Shown here piece by piece: positions 7,153 to 16,681 of a stretch of 64,000 nucleotides of DNA; position 1 is the stretch's first letter; each line of letters begins with the position of its first letter. The position numbers and the translations under genes are program-made. The DNA is taken from the NCBI RefSeq assembly GCF_003259335.1, contig NZ_QLLL01000009.1, positions 205,643 to 269,642 on the forward strand, in the 5' to 3' direction. The notes beneath the pieces are model-generated. The model was not told the origin of the DNA. It ran no database searches and worked only from the letters and a program-made list of their open reading frames with translations. The stretch is from Chitinophaga skermanii. GTDB taxonomy: Bacteria; Bacteroidota; Bacteroidia; Chitinophagales; Chitinophagaceae.

Positions 7153-8628
7153 ATGAAAAAAATACTTGTAGCAAACAGAGGGGAAATAGCGTTAAGAGTG
7201 ATGCGTTCAGCACGCGAGCTAGGCATTAAAACAGTAGCCGTTTTTTCTGAAGCCGACCGTACGATGCCATTCGTGCAATATGCCGACGAAGCCGTATGTA
7301 TCGGGCCTGCTCCTTCCGCGCAATCGTATTTGCTCGGGGGCAAGATCATCGAAGTAGCGAAACAACTAGGCGTTGATGCCATTCACCCAGGCTACGGGTT
7401 TTTAAGCGAAAATGCGCAATTCGCGCAACAAGTAACCGAGGCCGGTATCACTTTTATCGGTCCCTCCGCCGCTTCCATCGAAACAATGGGTAGCAAGTTA
7501 GCCGCTAAACAAGCCGCACAACAATTCGGCGTACCCATGGTACCCGGCACCGAAACTCCATTACGCGACCTCGACGAGGCCCGCGAAGTTGTGAAACGTA
7601 CCGGCTTCCCTATTCTTGTGAAAGCGTCTGCCGGTGGCGGTGGTAAAGGGATGCGTATCGTTGAAAATGAAAATGAACTGGAAGAACAAATCCGCCTCGC
7701 GAAAAGCGAAGCGAAAAGCGCTTTCGGCGACGATGCTGTATTTATCGAGAAATATGTAGCCGCACCACGACATATAGAAATTCAAATCCTCGGCGATCAA
7801 CACGGTAACTATGTATACCTGTTCGAACGCGAATGCTCTATCCAACGTCGTCACCAAAAATTGATTGAAGAAGCACCATCATCTGTACTAACGGCCGATA
7901 TCCGCGAAGCAATGGGTAATTGCGCGGTTGATGTAGCCCGCGCTTGTAACTATTACGGTGCCGGTACGGTGGAATTCTTGGTAGATGAACAATTGAACTT
8001 CTACTTCTTGGAAATGAACACCCGCTTACAAGTAGAGCACCCTGTAACAGAAATGATTACTGGGCTAGATTTGGTGAAAGAACAAATCAACATCGCCCGC
8101 GGCGAAAAACTTACCTTCTCTCAAAACGATCTCAAAATAAATGGCCACGCGATAGAACTCCGCATCTGCGCAGAAGATCCTGCTAATAACTTCTTACCCG
8201 ACACCGGCTCTTTACAAACCTACATCCGCCCCCAAGGCTACGGTGTGCGTGTTGATGATGGGTATGAAGAAGGTATGACCATCCCAATTTTCTACGATCC
8301 TATGATCGCGAAGTTAATTGCCTGGGGCAGCACCCGCGAAGAAGCCCGCAAACGCTTGATCCGCGCCATCGGCGAGTACCAAGTAAAAGGCATTCGCACG
8401 ACCCTGCCTTTCGGCGAATGGGCCCTCCAACAACCACAATTCATAGACGGTAATTTCGATACCGGCTTCATTGGCAAGTACTTCACCCCCCAATCGCTCG
8501 ACAGTAACGATGCAGATGCTACACAAGCAGCTGCCATCTTAGCAGCACAAATTTGGGAAGAAGTAAACACCTTGCAATTGCCTGTTAATCAAGATACTGC
8601 TTGGTCGAAACGACAAGAAATGCGGTAA
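7153..8628 (+). CDS. accC: Biotin carboxylase subunit (AccC type)
   Basis: A 491-residue ATP-grasp enzyme that carboxylates biotin carried on a carrier protein, feeding acetyl-, propionyl- or pyruvate-type carboxylases. The true start is the ATG at 7153 (MKKILVANRGEIALRVM), the invariant family opening; the frame stays open upstream to 6802 but that part lies across ccmB. Motifs are the glycine-rich ATP loop GGGGKGMR near residue 160 and MNTRLQVEHPVTE near 287-299. It is about 40 residues longer than the E. coli enzyme at the C-terminus, as in many stand-alone carboxylase subunits. No biotin carrier or carboxyltransferase gene adjoins it, so the substrate acyl-CoA cannot be told. Confidence 0.9.
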   Translation: MKKILVANRGEIALRVMRSARELGIKTVAVFSEADRTMPFVQYADEAVCIGPAPSAQSYLLGGKIIEVAKQLGVDAIHPGYGFLSENAQFAQQVTEAGITFIGPSAASIETMGSKLAAKQAAQQFGVPMVPGTETPLRDLDEAREVVKRTGFPILVKASAGGGGKGMRIVENENELEEQIRLAKSEAKSAFGDDAVFIEKYVAAPRHIEIQILGDQHGNYVYLFERECSIQRRHQKLIEEAPSSVLTADIREAMGNCAVDVARACNYYGAGTVEFLVDEQLNFYFLEMNTRLQVEHPVTEMITGLDLVKEQINIARGEKLTFSQNDLKINGHAIELRICAEDPANNFLPDTGSLQTYIRPQGYGVRVDDGYEEGMTIPIFYDPMIAKLIAWGSTREEARKRLIRAIGEYQVKGIRTTLPFGEWALQQPQFIDGNFDTGFIGKYFTPQSLDSNDADATQAAAILAAQIWEEVNTLQLPVNQDTAWSKRQEMR

Positions 8629-8672
8629 GATATATACCCGGAACATAATTTATTGTTAATTATCATAGCAGA

Positions 8673-8703
8673 TTGGCGGACTACATAAAAACGAGTACCT
8701 TTG
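8673..8703 (+). promoter_or_regulatory. Bacteroidota-type promoter for the GtrA-like gene
   Basis: TTGG at 8673 and TACCTTTG at 8696-8703 fit the -33/-7 pattern (TTG, about 20 bp, TAnnTTTG) of the Bacteroidota housekeeping sigma factor. The -7 element ends 12 bases before the ATG. Confidence 0.65.
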
Positions 8704-8715
8704 CGCCGGTAATTT

Positions 8716-9246
8716 ATGCAACAATTAATCATCAATATTCTTTCGTTTTTCTACCGACCATTTGAGAAGTACATTTCTTTTCAAACGTTCCGCTATTTAG
8801 CGTGTGGCGGTGGGAATACTTTGTTGGATATTGTGTTGTACACGATTTCTTACTACTTCGTGTTGCATGAACAAAACCTGCACATCGGCAACTTGGTAAC
8901 GGTAAGTGCGCCAATTGCTTCTTTTATCATCGCCTTTACGATTACCTTCCCTACAGGGTTTTTATTATCGAAATTCGTGGTGTTCTCGGAATCAAACCTC
9001 CGTGGGCGCGTGCAGCTATTCCGGTACTTTTTACTCGTAGGTGCTTGTATATTATTGAATTACGGGTTCCTGAAACTCTTTGTAGAACAATTACATATCA
9101 ACGCTATCCTGGCGAAGATATTAACCGTAATTATCGTTGTTTGCTTCAGTTACATTACCCAGAAGAAGTTTACCTTCAAAGTGAAAGCCATCGAAGAGGT
9201 GGAGAAGAACTTGGAAGAAGAAATGATCGGCAACAATATTGCATAA
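8716..9246 (+). CDS. GtrA-family membrane protein
   Basis: A 176-residue protein with four predicted transmembrane helices and the family's conserved opening F.RYLACGGGNTLLDIVLY (about 25-43) and the closing YITQKKFTFK (about 148-157). GtrA proteins are thought to move polyprenyl-linked sugars across the inner membrane for surface polysaccharides. The nearby Kdo transferase and sugar-nucleotide genes fit a surface-sugar setting, although this gene is transcribed from its own promoter. The charged C-terminal tail (EEVEKNLEEEM) is an ordinary cytoplasmic end. Confidence 0.85.
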   Translation: MQQLIINILSFFYRPFEKYISFQTFRYLACGGGNTLLDIVLYTISYYFVLHEQNLHIGNLVTVSAPIASFIIAFTITFPTGFLLSKFVVFSESNLRGRVQLFRYFLLVGACILLNYGFLKLFVEQLHINAILAKILTVIIVVCFSYITQKKFTFKVKAIEEVEKNLEEEMIGNNIA

Positions 9247-9251
9247 AAAAA

Positions 9252-9276
9252 ATTCCGTAGCCTCGCGGTACGGAAT
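9252..9276. terminator. Bidirectional terminator between the GtrA-like gene and tdk
   Basis: Stem ATTCCGTA / TACGGAAT with a preceding A8 run, between two converging genes. Confidence 0.75.
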
Positions 9277-9281
9277 CCTTC

Positions 9282-9851
9282 CTAATTATTTTCGTGGTAA
9301 CAATGCCTACAACGCGGTTCGTAGAGATCTTTCTCCCCGAGTAATACCGTATTGCCACCGGCTACTTTCCGGTATGAATTATTGGCGATATTGCCACATT
9401 TTACGCAAATAGCATGCAGTTTCGTAATATAATCGGCCTTGGCGAGTAATTGGGGAATAGGACCAAAAGGGCGACCTTGGAAGTCCATATCCAAACCCGC
9501 TACAATTACTCGGATACCTCTTAATGCCAATTGTTCACACACATTCGGCAGCTCCTCGTCGAAGAATTGGGCTTCATCAATTCCCACTACATCCACATCC
9601 GTGGCCAACAACAAAATCTGCTGCGAGCTTTCCAACGGGGTAGATAATATCTTGTTCTCGTCGTGCGACACAATGTTTTCCACATCGTAGCGTGTATCTA
9701 CGTGTGGTTTAAATATCTCAACTTTTAAATTGGCAATCTTGGCACGTTTCAAACGGCGGATCAGCTCTTCTGTTTTACCAGAAAACATAGAGCCGCAAAC
9801 TACTTCTATCCAACCCCTACGCCCCCCCGAAAGAGAAGGTTCAATAAACAT
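9282..9851 (-). CDS. tdk: Thymidine kinase
   Basis: A 189-residue type II thymidine kinase that phosphorylates thymidine in the salvage pathway. It shows the P-loop GSMFSGKT (21-28), the Walker B-like DEAQFF near residue 94, and a C-terminal zinc site with two cysteine pairs (CVKCG near 147 and CRHC near 183). Length is normal for the family. It is convergent with the GtrA-like gene. The short stretch SLSGGRRG before the core is a usual N-terminal extension. Confidence 0.93.
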   Translation of the reverse strand: MFIEPSLSGGRRGWIEVVCGSMFSGKTEELIRRLKRAKIANLKVEIFKPHVDTRYDVENIVSHDENKILSTPLESSQQILLLATDVDVVGIDEAQFFDEELPNVCEQLALRGIRVIVAGLDMDFQGRPFGPIPQLLAKADYITKLHAICVKCGNIANNSYRKVAGGNTVLLGEKDLYEPRCRHCYHENN

Positions 9852-9941
9852 ATATTAGTATTTTGATTATTAAGTTGTTAAATTGATTTAACTTTATGCA
9901 AATAAAATAAAATCATCCTTAAAAGCGTTAACAATTAAGGC

Positions 9942-10781
9942 ATGGAAAAAATAAATGCATTAATTGAGAAATTGATGGAATTGAAAAATTCCAGGTCGGA
10001 CCTGCACACTATCTCGTATTATTCACAATTATTGCAGGCCGAGGTAATGCATCATTTGCATTTACTACAAGAGCAGCGACCTTCTCCACAAAGCCATGTG
10101 GCCGTTATAATGCCCAACAGGGCCGTGGTAGAAGACATCCCAACAGCGCATACAAGCCCTGTTCAACCCTCTCCTGCTCCTACCCCCGCTACTCCTCCGG
10201 TTCAACCGGTTCAGCATGTGGACATTCCCGTTGTACAACCCGTAGCACCAGTAGCAACTCCTGCTCCAGCAGCGGCCATACAGCCCGTTTCTCCACCTGT
10301 GCAACCTGTTCAAATGGAAGTACCGGTAGTGCAAGAATTGCCGAAGGTAAAACAAAGCATCGAAGAAAAAATCCAAGCTTCACTTTTCGAAGTACCCCAT
10401 TACGAACCACCTACCCATCATAATGGTAGTTCGAATGGCCACCAGCACACCCAGCAACCCGAAGCGCCTAAAACAAACGGGGCTTCATTAAACGATATTT
10501 TACGTAAAAATACCGTGGAAGTAGGGCAAAGGCTCGGTGATATGAAAGTGCAAGATTTAAGGAATGCCATTGGTATTAACGACAAGTTCCAGTTTATACA
10601 GGAGCTCTTCCGTGGCGACAAAGCGATGTACGATCGTTCCATTAAAACCATCAACGAAGCAGATTCTTATCATTCAGCCAATTACTGGATCGAGCGAGAA
10701 TTGGTGATTAAGTTGGGTTGGCAGGAAGAAGATCACCTGGTACAGCAATTTCACGCTATCGTTAAGAAGCGTTTTTCCTGA
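9942..10781 (+). CDS. Hypothetical protein with Pro/Val/Gln-rich linker
   Basis: A 279-residue protein in three parts. Residues 1-45 form a helical segment (IEKLMELKNSRSDLHTISYY). Residues 55-130 are a low-complexity linker of P, V, Q, A and T. Residues 180-279 form a conserved-looking domain (LNDIL, then DLRNAIGINDKFQFIQELFRG, then ERELVIKLGWQ). Similar C-terminal domains occur in Bacteroidota proteins of unknown function. No signal peptide is visible, so it is probably cytoplasmic. It overlaps the convergent Kdo transferase gene by 31 bases at the 3' end. Function not known to me. Confidence 0.8.
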   Translation: MEKINALIEKLMELKNSRSDLHTISYYSQLLQAEVMHHLHLLQEQRPSPQSHVAVIMPNRAVVEDIPTAHTSPVQPSPAPTPATPPVQPVQHVDIPVVQPVAPVATPAPAAAIQPVSPPVQPVQMEVPVVQELPKVKQSIEEKIQASLFEVPHYEPPTHHNGSSNGHQHTQQPEAPKTNGASLNDILRKNTVEVGQRLGDMKVQDLRNAIGINDKFQFIQELFRGDKAMYDRSIKTINEADSYHSANYWIERELVIKLGWQEEDHLVQQFHAIVKKRFS

Positions 10782-12013
10782 ATATATTGCATAATCTTAT
10801 TCGTAGCACCTTGGTTATCGCCCACAAATTTGCCGGCGATCGTAGCGGTTTTCTTGTAGAGGTCGGCCTCGCTTAAAGCCGCTACCGTGGTAGCTAAGGT
10901 AAACTCATCTTGTACCACGAAGGCGCCTTTTAACCCCACTAGCGTTACTGCTTCATGGAACTTCTCGATATTAGGCCCGAATAACACCGGTTTATTGTAC
11001 GTGGCCGCTTCCAAAATATTGTGAATCCCCGCCTTTCCAAATCCTCCACCGATATACGAAATGTAGCTATAGCGGTATAAAGCGCTAAGCATACCTACAT
11101 TGTCGATAATTAACACGTTCACCTGTTGACCGGGCGCATTTTTGTATTGTGAATAACGTACAGCGCCAGGGAACAACTGTTCAATTTGCTGGATGTGCGA
11201 TTCCCCAATTTCGTGCGGCGCTATAATCAACGCACGGCCGTCTTGCTTGGCGTTTTTCCACCAGTTGGCCAGTAGAGTTTCGTCGGCCGGCCAAGTGCTG
11301 CCGCAGGCAATTACTTTCCTGCCCGTGGCGTAAGTTTCAATTACCGGTAACTCCGTAGGGTTTTCGCGCATAGCCCATACCCTATCGAAACGTGTATCGC
11401 CCGCGAGGCTGGCGTTTTGTAAGTGAATGGTTTGCAACAATTGTAACGATTCTTCGTTTTGAACGAAGAGATGCGTCATTTTCTCCAATAGCTGCCTGAA
11501 TAAGCCGCCATGGGGCTTAAAAAATACTTGCTTCGGGCGGAAAATACCGGAAATAAGCAAAGTGGGAATGTTCTGTTGAAAGAGGGTGGTTAGGTAATGA
11601 TACCAGAACTCGTATTTTATGAAAATAGCCAGCTTGGGTTGGGCAATTTTTACGAATTGACGGGCATTACGCTTGGTATCGGCAGGCAGGTAGCACACGA
11701 TATCGGCGCCATTGTAGTTTTTGCGTATTTCGTAGCCGGAGGGTGAGAAGAACGTGAGAAGAATCCCGTGCTGCGGGTAATCGACCCGGAGCTGTTCGAT
11801 CACGGGGCGACCTTGTTCAAATTCACCGAGCGAGGCGGCATGCACCCAAATAAGGGGTTTGCCTGTTGGGATGGCCTGTTGAAGGCGTTCGGGCCAGTTC
11901 TTCCGACCAGCTTTCCACAGCTGCGCTTTCTTGTTTCCGAAAATCGCTACAAGCCCTACCACAAAGGAATACAGGCGAATACCTACGTTATAGAAAAATA
12001 TCTGCAATGCCAC
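10751..12013 (-). CDS. waaA: 3-deoxy-D-manno-octulosonic acid (Kdo) transferase
   Basis: A 420-residue GT30-type transferase that adds Kdo to lipid A precursor at the inner membrane. It shows the WVHAASLGEFEQ motif (about 55-66) with the catalytic glutamate, and the C-terminal sugar-nucleotide binding YIGGGFGKAGIHNILEAA segment near 325. A hydrophobic N-terminus (about residues 5-25) anchors it. The start codon is GTG (12013-12011); no ATG fits the family opening better. It is convergent with the preceding gene and divergent from the sugar-nucleotide cluster. Confidence 0.9.
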   Translation of the reverse strand: MALQIFFYNVGIRLYSFVVGLVAIFGNKKAQLWKAGRKNWPERLQQAIPTGKPLIWVHAASLGEFEQGRPVIEQLRVDYPQHGILLTFFSPSGYEIRKNYNGADIVCYLPADTKRNARQFVKIAQPKLAIFIKYEFWYHYLTTLFQQNIPTLLISGIFRPKQVFFKPHGGLFRQLLEKMTHLFVQNEESLQLLQTIHLQNASLAGDTRFDRVWAMRENPTELPVIETYATGRKVIACGSTWPADETLLANWWKNAKQDGRALIIAPHEIGESHIQQIEQLFPGAVRYSQYKNAPGQQVNVLIIDNVGMLSALYRYSYISYIGGGFGKAGIHNILEAATYNKPVLFGPNIEKFHEAVTLVGLKGAFVVQDEFTLATTVAALSEADLYKKTATIAGKFVGDNQGATNKIMQYIQEKRFLTIA

Positions 12014-12118
12014 TAAAAATACTTTAACGAAATGTTATTAAAATCATGCAAATATAATCCCCTAGCCAATTTCATTTTTTGTAAATTTGCACACTTAAAA
12101 TAAAAATATATATCCCAC

Positions 12119-13246
12119 ATGGTTCCAATACAAATGGTTGATCTGAAACGCCAGTACGCGAAGATAAAGTCACAAATTGATGCAGGCATGCAAGAAGTAC
12201 TGGAAAGCGCTGCTTTTATTAATGGCGCACCTGTGCAGTTGTTCGGTAAAGAACTAGAAGCTTACCTGGGTATTAAACACGTTATCAATTGCGCGAATGG
12301 TACCGATGCCCTCCAAATTGCTATGATGGCCGCCGGTTTACAACCGGGCGACGAGGTTATTACCCCTTCTTTCACTTTTATCGCAACGGCAGAAGTGATC
12401 GCCTTGTTGAACTTGAAACCGGTGTTCGTGGATATCGACCCTCAAACTTATTGCATCGATCCTACTAAGATCGAAGCTGCTATAACACCGAAAACAAAAG
12501 CAATTGTTCCGGTACACTTATACGGTCATGTTTGCGATATGGATGCTATTATGGAAGTAGCCAACAAACACAATTTGCTGGTTATCGAAGATAATGCACA
12601 AGCCATTGGCGGTACTTATACCGGTAAAGATGGCGTAACAAGAAAAGCAGGTACAATCGGTCATATTGGCTGTACTTCTTTCTTCCCTTCTAAAAACTTG
12701 GGTTGCTATGGCGACGGTGGTGCTTTATTCACCAACGACGATGCAATGGCAGCACAAATTAGAATGGTGGCTAACCATGGTCAATCTGCCCGTTACTACC
12801 ACGATGTAGTAGGTGTAAACTCTCGTTTAGATACCTTGCAAGCAGTGGTATTACGTGTGAAATTGCCTTTGTTAGACGAGTACATCAATGCTCGCAGGAA
12901 AGTTGCTGATGCCTACGATGCAGCTTTTGCGAACCACCCACAAATTACAACGCCATTTAGAGCACCTTATAGCTATCATGTTTTCCACCAATACACCCTA
13001 CAAATCGAGAATGTAGATAGAAATGCATTCGTGGCTTACTTAGCCGAAAAAGGGGTACCGGCTATGATTTACTACCCTGTGCCAGCACACAAACAAAAAA
13101 TGTTCGCAGCATTTGGTAGCGACGAATTCAACTTGCCAATCACCGATGAATTAACAACGAAAGTAATTTCCTTACCGATACACACTGAAATGGATGATGA
13201 CCAACTGCGTCACATCATAGAATCTGTTCTATCATACTTAAAATAA
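12119..13246 (+). CDS. DegT/DnrJ/EryC1/StrS-family sugar aminotransferase
   Basis: A 375-residue PLP enzyme that makes amino sugars from keto-sugar nucleotides. Signatures are the N-terminal MVDLKRQYAKIKSQID, the PSFTFIATAEVI segment near residue 83, the VIEDNAQAIGG motif near 154-164, and SFFPSKNLGCYGDGGA (about 185-200) with the PLP-binding lysine in PSKNLG. It is first in a plus-strand run with ugd 7 bases downstream. The exact sugar product cannot be read from sequence; WecE- or WbpE/WlbC-like enzymes acting on 3- or 4-keto UDP-sugars are possible. Confidence 0.88.
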   Translation: MVPIQMVDLKRQYAKIKSQIDAGMQEVLESAAFINGAPVQLFGKELEAYLGIKHVINCANGTDALQIAMMAAGLQPGDEVITPSFTFIATAEVIALLNLKPVFVDIDPQTYCIDPTKIEAAITPKTKAIVPVHLYGHVCDMDAIMEVANKHNLLVIEDNAQAIGGTYTGKDGVTRKAGTIGHIGCTSFFPSKNLGCYGDGGALFTNDDAMAAQIRMVANHGQSARYYHDVVGVNSRLDTLQAVVLRVKLPLLDEYINARRKVADAYDAAFANHPQITTPFRAPYSYHVFHQYTLQIENVDRNAFVAYLAEKGVPAMIYYPVPAHKQKMFAAFGSDEFNLPITDELTTKVISLPIHTEMDDDQLRHIIESVLSYLK

Positions 13247-13253
13247 CCCCCTT

Positions 13254-14567
13254 ATGAAGATTTCAGTAGTGGGAACCGGTTATGTAGGTTTAGTAACCGG
13301 GACCTGTTTTGCCGAAACGGGCAATGACGTAGTTTGTGTAGATATTGATGCCAACAAAGTAAAAAAACTATCTAGCGGCCAAGTAACTATTTACGAGCCA
13401 GGATTAGAAAAGCTTTTTGAACGTAACCTCAAAGAAGGCCGACTACACTTTACCACCAACTTGGCAGAAGGCATTGCCGATGCACAAGTTATTTTCTTAG
13501 CATTACCAACCCCTCCGGGTGAAGATGGTTCTGCGGATCTCTCTTATATTTTGGGAGTGGCAGAGCAATTGGGTAAAATATTAACAGATTACAAAGTAAT
13601 CGTTGATAAAAGTACCGTTCCTGTAGGTACAGCGGAAAAAGTACGCGCAGTAATTGCCAAACATTGTAAAGTTCCGTTCGATGTAGTGTCGAACCCAGAA
13701 TTCTTACGTGAAGGTGTTGCTGTTGACGATTTCATGAAACCAGACCGCGTGGTAATTGGTACTGAAAGCGAAAGAGCACGTAAAATCATGGGCGATTTAT
13801 ACGCTCCTTACGTTCGCCAAGGTAACCCAGTGATCTATATGGACGAGAAATCGGCTGAATTAACGAAGTACGCTGCGAACTCATTCTTAGCGACTAAAAT
13901 CTCTTTCATGAACGAAATCGCCATCCTTTGCGAAAAATTAGGCGCGGATGTAGACATGGTTCGTAGAGGTATTGGTAGCGACGAGCGTATTGGTAAACGC
14001 TTTTTATTCCCGGGCATAGGTTACGGTGGCAGCTGTTTCCCTAAAGACGTGCAAGCGTTGGTGAAATCTTCAGAAGAGGTAAGTTACGACTTCAAAATAT
14101 TGAACGCGGTAATGGATGTGAACGAGAAGCAAAAATTGTTCTTATTGCCGAAGATTGAAGCGTATTTTAATAACGACTTAAAAGGGAAGCATTTCGCATT
14201 GTGGGGTTTAGCCTTCAAGCCGAATACCGACGATATCCGCGAGGCTCCTGCTTTATACATCATTGAGGCGTTAACGAAAGCTGGCGCTACAGTAAGTGTA
14301 TTTGATCCCGAAGCAATGCCGAATGTACGAGGTGTTGTGGGTGATATTGTTACTTACGCCGAACATCAATACGATAGTTTAGAAAACGCTGATGCGCTGA
14401 TCATTGCAACGGAATGGAGTGTTTTCAGAACGCCTGATTTCGATAAAATTAAATCGTCATTGAAAAACCAAGTTATTTTCGACGGTAGAAACTTGTTTGA
14501 AGTGAGCCGTATGCAAGAACTGGGTTTCCATTACGAAAGTGTTGGACGCACACCTGTAAACCTTTAA
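13254..14567 (+). CDS. ugd: UDP-glucose 6-dehydrogenase
   Basis: A 437-residue NAD-dependent enzyme oxidising UDP-glucose to UDP-glucuronate. It has the N-terminal Rossmann motif GTGYVGLVTG (7-16), the NPEFLREG segment near residue 149, and the catalytic cysteine in GIGYGGSCFPKD near 260. The C-terminal domain has the usual FKPNTDDIREAP. Spacing of 7 bases from the aminotransferase and 12 to the decarboxylase points to one operon: its product is the substrate of the next enzyme. Confidence 0.94.
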   Translation: MKISVVGTGYVGLVTGTCFAETGNDVVCVDIDANKVKKLSSGQVTIYEPGLEKLFERNLKEGRLHFTTNLAEGIADAQVIFLALPTPPGEDGSADLSYILGVAEQLGKILTDYKVIVDKSTVPVGTAEKVRAVIAKHCKVPFDVVSNPEFLREGVAVDDFMKPDRVVIGTESERARKIMGDLYAPYVRQGNPVIYMDEKSAELTKYAANSFLATKISFMNEIAILCEKLGADVDMVRRGIGSDERIGKRFLFPGIGYGGSCFPKDVQALVKSSEEVSYDFKILNAVMDVNEKQKLFLLPKIEAYFNNDLKGKHFALWGLAFKPNTDDIREAPALYIIEALTKAGATVSVFDPEAMPNVRGVVGDIVTYAEHQYDSLENADALIIATEWSVFRTPDFDKIKSSLKNQVIFDGRNLFEVSRMQELGFHYESVGRTPVNL

Positions 14568-14579
14568 TTTCTACTTGCT

Positions 14580-15524
14580 ATGAGTAAAAAACGCATCTTG
14601 ATCACCGGCGCCGCAGGTTTCCTCGGTTCGCATTTGTGTGATCGCTTTATCAAAGAAGGTTACCATGTTATTGGTATGGATAACTTCTCTACAGGTAATG
14701 CAAAAAATATTGAACACCTATTCCCCTTAGAGAGCTTCGAATTCTATCATCATGATGTAACGAAATTCGTGCATATCCCTGGTGAATTGGATTATATTCT
14801 TCACTTCGCATCACCGGCAAGCCCTATCGATTATTTAAAAATGCCGATCCAAACATTGAAAGTGGGTTCATTAGGAACACACAACTTGTTAGGCTTGGCG
14901 AAAGCGAAAAAGGCACGCATCTTAGTGGCTTCTACTTCCGAGGTATACGGTGATCCTTTGGTACACCCGCAAACGGAAGAGTATTGGGGTAACGTAAACC
15001 CAGTAGGCCCAAGAGGCGTATACGATGAAGCAAAACGATTCATGGAATCGATCACCATGGCTTACCACAATTTCCACGGTGTAGAAACAAGAATCATCCG
15101 CATCTTCAATACATACGGTCCACGCATGCGACTCGATGATGGTAGAGCATTGCCTGCTTTCATGAGCCAAGCATTAACCGGACAGGATTTAACAGTATTT
15201 GGCGACGGTTCTCAAACCCGCTCTTTCTGTTATGTAGCCGATTTAGTGGAAGGTATCTACCGCTTATTGCTCAGCGATTATCATTTGCCGGTAAACATCG
15301 GTAACCCAAGCGAAATCACCCTGCTACAATTCGCAGAAGAGATCTTAGCATTAACAGGGGCCGATCAAAAAATCGTTTTCCAAGCACTGCCTAAAGACGA
15401 TCCGAAACAACGCAAACCTGATATCACGAAAGCAAAAGAAATCCTTGGCTGGGAACCGAAAGTCGACCGCCAAGAAGGTCTAAAAATTACCTACGAGTAC
15501 TTTAAACAAGCACTCAAAAAATAA
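14580..15524 (+). CDS. UDP-glucuronate decarboxylase (UDP-xylose synthase type SDR)
   Basis: A 314-residue extended SDR enzyme. It has the GAAGFLGSHLCDRF nucleotide loop (10-23), the STSEVYGDP segment near residue 119 and the YDEAK catalytic tyrosine-lysine pair near 148. The EVYGDPLVHPQTEEYWGNVNP pattern is characteristic of UDP-glucuronate decarboxylases (quoted in part). With ugd directly upstream the expected product is UDP-xylose or its 4-keto intermediate. The aminotransferase upstream could act on a keto sugar, but that is inference. It lacks the formyltransferase domain of ArnA. Confidence 0.87.
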   Translation: MSKKRILITGAAGFLGSHLCDRFIKEGYHVIGMDNFSTGNAKNIEHLFPLESFEFYHHDVTKFVHIPGELDYILHFASPASPIDYLKMPIQTLKVGSLGTHNLLGLAKAKKARILVASTSEVYGDPLVHPQTEEYWGNVNPVGPRGVYDEAKRFMESITMAYHNFHGVETRIIRIFNTYGPRMRLDDGRALPAFMSQALTGQDLTVFGDGSQTRSFCYVADLVEGIYRLLLSDYHLPVNIGNPSEITLLQFAEEILALTGADQKIVFQALPKDDPKQRKPDITKAKEILGWEPKVDRQEGLKITYEYFKQALKK

Positions 15525-15532
15525 AACACAAC

Positions 15533-15561
15533 TGGCCGGCAATCCTCAAATTTGTCGGCCA
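15533..15561 (+). terminator. Hairpin between the decarboxylase gene and rfbB
   Basis: TGGCCGGCAA pairs imperfectly with TTGTCGGCCA, followed by TTGTTTCTT. It may end the first transcript or attenuate read-through into rfbB. Confidence 0.6.
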
Positions 15562-15601
15562 TTGTTTCTTATAAAGAACCATATTCTAACCAGTAATAGA
15601 T

Positions 15602-16657
15602 ATGAAGAAGAAATTGTTGATAACCGGTGGTGCCGGCTTTATCGGTTCGCACGTCGTAAGATTATTTGTGAATAAATATCCCGACTATAGCATCTTCAAC
15701 CTCGATGCATTAACCTATGCAGGTAACTTGGAAAACTTGAAAGATGTTGACCAAGCTCCGAATTATACTTTCGTGAAAGGCGATATCACCGACGAAACTT
15801 TTATCAACAAATTATTTGAAGATCAACAATTCGACGGGGTTATCCATCTCGCGGCTGAAAGCCATGTTGACCGTTCTATCCTCGACCCGTTGGCCTTCAT
15901 TAAAACCAACGTACTAGGTACTGCCATCTTATTAAATGCTGCGCGCAAAATTTGGAAAGACAATAGCGAGGGCAAACGTTTCTACCATGTGTCGACCGAC
16001 GAAGTGTACGGCACATTAGGAGAAGAAGGCCTATTCACAGAAGAAACCGCCTACGATCCACGCTCTCCTTACTCAGCATCCAAAGCTAGCTCCGACCACT
16101 TTGTTCGCGCTTATTATCATACCTACCATTTACCGGTGGTGTTATCGAACTGCTCTAATAACTACGGTTCTAACCACTTCCCGGAAAAATTAATTCCTTT
16201 AGCCATCCACAACATCAAGAACAACAAACCTGTTCCCGTATATGGCAAAGGCGAAAACGTACGCGACTGGCTGTTTGTAGAAGATCATGCCCGTGCTATT
16301 GATACTATTTTCCACGATGGTAAAACCGGCGAAACCTATAATATCGGCGGCTTCAACGAATGGAAAAACATCGATCTCATTCACTTGCTTTGCAAGGTTA
16401 TGGACGAGAAATTGGGGCGCGAACCCGGTACATCCGCTCAACTCATTACCTTCGTAAAAGACCGTGCCGGCCACGATCTCCGCTATGCTATTGATGCTAC
16501 CAAGCTGAACAAAGAACTCGGCTGGGCACCTTCCTTGCAATTTGAAGAAGGTTTAGAGAAAACAGTCGATTGGTACTTAGCTAACCAAGAATGGCTCGAC
16601 CACGTTACGAGCGGCACCTACAAACAATACTACGAAACGCAATACGAACAACGATAA
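15602..16657 (+). CDS. rfbB: dTDP-glucose 4,6-dehydratase
   Basis: A 351-residue SDR enzyme for step two of dTDP-L-rhamnose synthesis. It shows GGAGFIGSHVVRLF (8-21), the catalytic STDEVYG triad segment near residue 130-136 (T, D and E), and YSASK near 157. It also has the NNYGSNHFPEKLIP family motif. Length is normal. It is followed by rfbC and rfbD with short gaps, forming a rhamnose operon. The first gene of the pathway, rfbA, is not here and must be elsewhere in the genome. Confidence 0.95.
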   Translation: MKKKLLITGGAGFIGSHVVRLFVNKYPDYSIFNLDALTYAGNLENLKDVDQAPNYTFVKGDITDETFINKLFEDQQFDGVIHLAAESHVDRSILDPLAFIKTNVLGTAILLNAARKIWKDNSEGKRFYHVSTDEVYGTLGEEGLFTEETAYDPRSPYSASKASSDHFVRAYYHTYHLPVVLSNCSNNYGSNHFPEKLIPLAIHNIKNNKPVPVYGKGENVRDWLFVEDHARAIDTIFHDGKTGETYNIGGFNEWKNIDLIHLLCKVMDEKLGREPGTSAQLITFVKDRAGHDLRYAIDATKLNKELGWAPSLQFEEGLEKTVDWYLANQEWLDHVTSGTYKQYYETQYEQR

Positions 16658-16681
16658 CTGAATATTTCAAACCTGCTAGCA

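Noticed and set aside
10065..10410. Minus-strand frames opposite the Pro-rich linker
   Set aside because: They are R/W/Y-rich translations of the opposite strand of a low-complexity linker in a real gene.
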